Below are positions 63,091 through 64,000 of a DNA stretch of 64,000 bases, in pieces. The DNA comes from Aurantimicrobium minutum (GTDB lineage: Bacteria; Actinomycetota; Actinomycetes; Actinomycetales; Microbacteriaceae): NCBI RefSeq assembly GCF_002355535.1, contig NZ_AP017457.1, forward strand, positions 248,001-312,000. The letters run 5' to 3'. The first letter of the stretch is position 1. The number at the start of each line of letters is the position of its first letter. Under the pieces are notes generated by a model. That model worked only from the letters and a program-made list of their open reading frames with translations. It made no database searches and had not been told where the DNA came from. Made by a program: the position numbers and the translations under genes.

Positions 63091-64000
63091 GTTCTTTTTC
63101 CGAGGTAAATACTTCGGAACATAAACCAACATCATCACAACGCCGATAAGCCCGGCAACACCGGTGACGGCAGATGCCACAGCCAGTGACAACGCTGCCG
63201 TGAGTGCAGAAATACCCAACGGGGCTAGTGCTGCGCCGGAATCAGTGATGAAACGCCATGCACCCAAGAAGGGTGCAGGGTTGTCTTTGTTGGCGAGGTC
63301 TGAAGCTAGGGTCAACAGAATTCCTGAACCGATGCCGTTACCTATGGCGAATAAGAAAATCGTGATGACAAACCACAGCACGTTGGTGGGCAGATCATGT
63401 GTGGGTGCCAAGGCGAGCAAAGCCACCGACATGATGATCATGGAGGGGACAATGGAGGCAAGCCGTCCCCACTTATCCATAATCTGACCGCTGGTAAAGA
63501 ACAAGGCAAAATCAACCGCTGTTGCTAAACCGATAATCAACGCGGTGTCTGAATCTTTGATTCCGATACTGACCGCCCACAATGGGAAAATCACGGCACG
63601 GCCCGAACGCAAAGCCATAACCAAGGCAGAGGCCACGCCCAGCTTAGCGAGTACTGCTTTGTTCTTGTTAATGGTGGCCATGAGGCCGTGAGTTTCTTTC
63701 TCGACTTCGATTTCCCCCGGATACAGAGAAACCCCTGATTCATCTTTGACGCGCGTCAGCTGCCCAAATGTTTTCTCAGGATCTGGCATAAACAGCAATA
63801 CCGCACCTGCGGAGAGAGTGAATGCTGCCATCAACCAAAAGGCAGCCAGTGGATTATTCGTCAGGGCAAGAACTCCTGCCGAGAGGAATGGGCCCATCAC
63901 CGCTCCTGCGCGGAACATTCCCCCCAAAGTTGAGAGGGCACGGGCGCGATAGTGCAGCGGCACAAAACTCGTCAGAAAGGCATGTCTAGCCAGAGCGAAT
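63079..64000 (-). CDS. MFS transporter, 5' end outside window
   Basis: At least 306 C-terminal residues are visible; the frame is open to the right edge (reading FALARHAFLTSF before the internal GTG at 63963, which is therefore not the start). It contains the MFS-type RARALSTLGGMFRAGAVMGPFLSA segment, a cytoplasmic central loop (KTFGQLTRVKDESG...EVEKET) and six further TM helices with FFTSGQIMDKWGR as the second signature loop. The substrate cannot be told. Confidence 0.88.
   Translation of the reverse strand, partial: FALARHAFLTSFVPLHYRARALSTLGGMFRAGAVMGPFLSAGVLALTNNPLAAFWLMAAFTLSAGAVLLFMPDPEKTFGQLTRVKDESGVSLYPGEIEVEKETHGLMATINKNKAVLAKLGVASALVMALRSGRAVIFPLWAVSIGIKDSDTALIIGLATAVDFALFFTSGQIMDKWGRLASIVPSMIIMSVALLALAPTHDLPTNVLWFVITIFLFAIGNGIGSGILLTLASDLANKDNPAPFLGAWRFITDSGAALAPLGISALTAALSLAVASAVTGVAGLIGVVMMLVYVPKYLPRKKNLVP

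Noticed and set aside
63079-63963. GTG at 63963 as the start of the MFS protein
   Set aside because: The frame continues to the right edge with plausible MFS sequence, so the gene is cut by the window.

Overview
The window reads as the chromosome of a small-genome, moderate-G+C actinobacterium. My best guess is Microbacteriaceae of the freshwater planktonic (Luna / Aurantimicrobium-like) type. The sequence evidence is an actinobacterial-style tmRNA with a tag ending in ALAA, an adnAB - kinase-like - nudC - uvrD2 block as in mycobacteria and relatives, an actinobacterial-type HisN, an LAXTG-type surface anchor, very tight packing, and many leaderless genes. The family assignment is inference; no 16S gene or other phylogenetic marker is present.

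Layout. 1-9.3 kb: 3' part of an FtsK/EccC-like ATPase, convergent ald, tRNA-Lys, an intradiol-dioxygenase-fold lipoprotein, an LAXTG Gly-rich surface protein, a VIT-type metal transporter, then ftsE-ftsX-smpB-ssrA. 9.3-17.5 kb: GNAT, YitT-like protein, a GtrB/GtrA/GT-C lipid-linked glycosylation operon, a probable 2OG-oxygenase-fold orphan, Gpx, a coupled flavin reductase + MpaB-type oxygenase pair, hisN, initiator tRNA. 17.5-25.6 kb: beta-CASP nuclease, SdpI-like protein and the histidine-utilisation genes (hutG on +, hutHUI on -, with a divergent IclR regulator). 25.6-37.2 kb: SMR pump, a stand-alone 32-residue Cys-rich gene with its own promoter and terminator, a secreted HNH/excalibur protein, an SDR-DUF2867 protein, a His/Asp/Gly-rich membrane-anchored protein next to copA, a desaturase, a SNF2 helicase, a ZIP transporter and an alpha/beta hydrolase. 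37.2-46.5 kb: NCS2 purine permease, a lipoprotein/PKD-protein pair, AlkD, HtrA-like protease, and a cell-wall glycopolymer cluster (two GT2, a CDP-alcohol phosphotransferase, a TagF-like enzyme). 46.5-64 kb: adnA-adnB, pseudokinase, nudC, uvrD2, an Rv3196-like gene interrupted by an in-frame TGA, a DUF2342 protein, a PDZ-Lon protease, a UPF0182 protein and a truncated MFS transporter.

Genome style. Sixteen start codons lie exactly 6-7 nt behind a TAnnnT-type -10 box, which implies leaderless transcription and fixes many starts. Eight convergent gene pairs overlap tail-to-tail by 4-122 bp. I saw no insertion sequence, prophage, CRISPR array or plasmid feature. Every gap over about 150 bp is accounted for by promoters, RNAs or the interrupted gene.

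Most unusual items: (1) the Rv3196-like gene, whose reading frame runs 107 codons past a TGA that sits exactly at the second Cys of a C-x-x-C zinc motif, with a SECIS-like hairpin downstream; (2) the 32-residue CC-GG-A-CC-GG peptide gene with a structured leader; (3) active-site losses in the kinase-like protein beside adnB, in the NudC zinc ribbon, and in the CDP-alcohol phosphotransferase (D to H).
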